From: Mesorhizobium sp. M9A.F.Ca.ET.002.03.1.2
GTDB lineage: Bacteria > Pseudomonadota > Alphaproteobacteria > Rhizobiales > Rhizobiaceae
Length of the DNA stretch: 64,000 nt
Direction: 5' to 3'
NCBI RefSeq assembly: GCF_003952365.1
Contig: NZ_CP034443.1
Span: 4,023,001 to 4,087,000, forward strand
Below are positions 63,672-64,000 of the stretch, in pieces. A program made the position numbers and the translations under genes. Each line of letters opens with the position of its first letter. Position 1 is the stretch's first letter. The notes under the pieces are model-generated. The model saw nothing but the letters and a program-made list of their open reading frames with translations. It had not been told where the DNA came from and searched no databases.

Positions 63672-63715
63672 ATTCGAGGCAAGGTCTATAATGCTCACTC
63701 CTGACAGAGGCTGAC

Positions 63716-64000
63716 ATGGCGAACGATACCCGCACCCGCATGCTCGAGGCGACGGCACTGCTGCTGAGGCAGCGCGGCTATCACGGCACCTCGCTCAACG
63801 ATATTTTGAGCGCCTCCGGTGCGCCGAGAGGATCGCTCTATTTTCATTTTCCGGGCGGCAAGGACCAATTGGTCGTCGAGGTGACGCGCGACAGCGTTGA
63901 AAAGGTCACGCAGTGGATGGGTGAGGCGCTCGCCGCCGAGCAGGACCCGGCGGTGGCCGTCCACCACATCTACCAGGCGGTCGCACGCATGCTGGAGGAC
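63716..64000 (+). CDS. TetR family transcriptional regulator (partial, runs off the end)
   Basis: The 95 visible residues start MANDTRTRMLEATALLLRQR, with the helix-turn-helix GYHGTSLNDILSASGAPRGSLYFHF and the conserved FPGGKDQLVVEVTRDSVE. The closing part of the ligand domain is outside the window. It diverges from the OsmC-NTF2 unit. Confidence 0.95.
   Translation, partial: MANDTRTRMLEATALLLRQRGYHGTSLNDILSASGAPRGSLYFHFPGGKDQLVVEVTRDSVEKVTQWMGEALAAEQDPAVAVHHIYQAVARMLED

Overview
The window looks like chromosome of an alphaproteobacterium of the order Hyphomicrobiales, most likely Mesorhizobium or a close relative. The DNA is GC-rich, and most starts have GGAG-type ribosome binding sites. 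Several conserved rhizobial blocks are present: SDR-uvrC-pgsA-moaD-moaE, purM-purN facing CDP-alcohol phosphotransferase-AI-2E transporter-hdaA, metC near aapJQMP, and ppk-ppx. Palindromic intergenic repeats typical of mesorhizobia are scattered between genes. All identifications rest on recognition of protein motifs and gene order; no database search was possible.

Layout. 1-3719: DNA repair (uvrC), phospholipid synthesis (pgsA) and molybdopterin synthase (moaD, moaE). 3753-6314 (minus): a four-gene bufferin operon (bufA precursor, bufB MNIO enzyme, bufC partner, DoxX protein) behind a candidate ECF-sigma promoter. 6456-13983: mostly single genes, including ndk, bluB, two enzymes or enzyme-like proteins (GST, DinB), a UvrD-type helicase, and two small envelope genes that may share one symmetric stress promoter. 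14335-20264: an ABC-F ATPase, then a molybdopterin oxidoreductase whose decayed 5' copy lies 1.6 kb upstream, with a thioredoxin and a CcdA protein in between. 20322-23631: DUF2270 protein and a cation/proton antiporter whose UspA tail is in another frame. 24143-29067: SixA-like phosphatase, purN, purM, a CDP-alcohol phosphotransferase, an AI-2E transporter and hdaA. 29317-35342: accessory stretch with a Phd/VapC module, a GlxA regulator, a hydrolase, tRNA-Pro, tRNA-Arg and an anion transporter. 35448-43164: metC, a DUF1326-DUF2182 pair of unknown function, and the aapJQMP amino-acid ABC transporter. 43260-52659: monooxygenase, zinc-finger protein, ppk, ppx, serine hydrolase, two DoxX paralogues and fumC. 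52875-64000: small regulator/enzyme pairs (TetR-NIPSNAP, OsmC-TetR), secreted proteins, csbD, a cold-shock gene, a cluster of small conserved genes, an AraC regulator and a LysE exporter.

Themes. Molybdopterin synthase and a molybdoenzyme are both present. Metal and redox stress recur: bufferin, the Met/Cys-rich DUF1326-DUF2182 pair, thioredoxin-CcdA, OsmC and several DoxX proteins. Regulation is unusually legible: three sets of paired palindromic operators and two or three candidate alternative-sigma promoters can be read directly. The most rewarding targets for study are the bufferin operon with its promoter, the DUF1326-DUF2182 pair inserted between metC and aapJ, the partial duplication around thioredoxin-ccdA, and the split antiporter-UspA gene.
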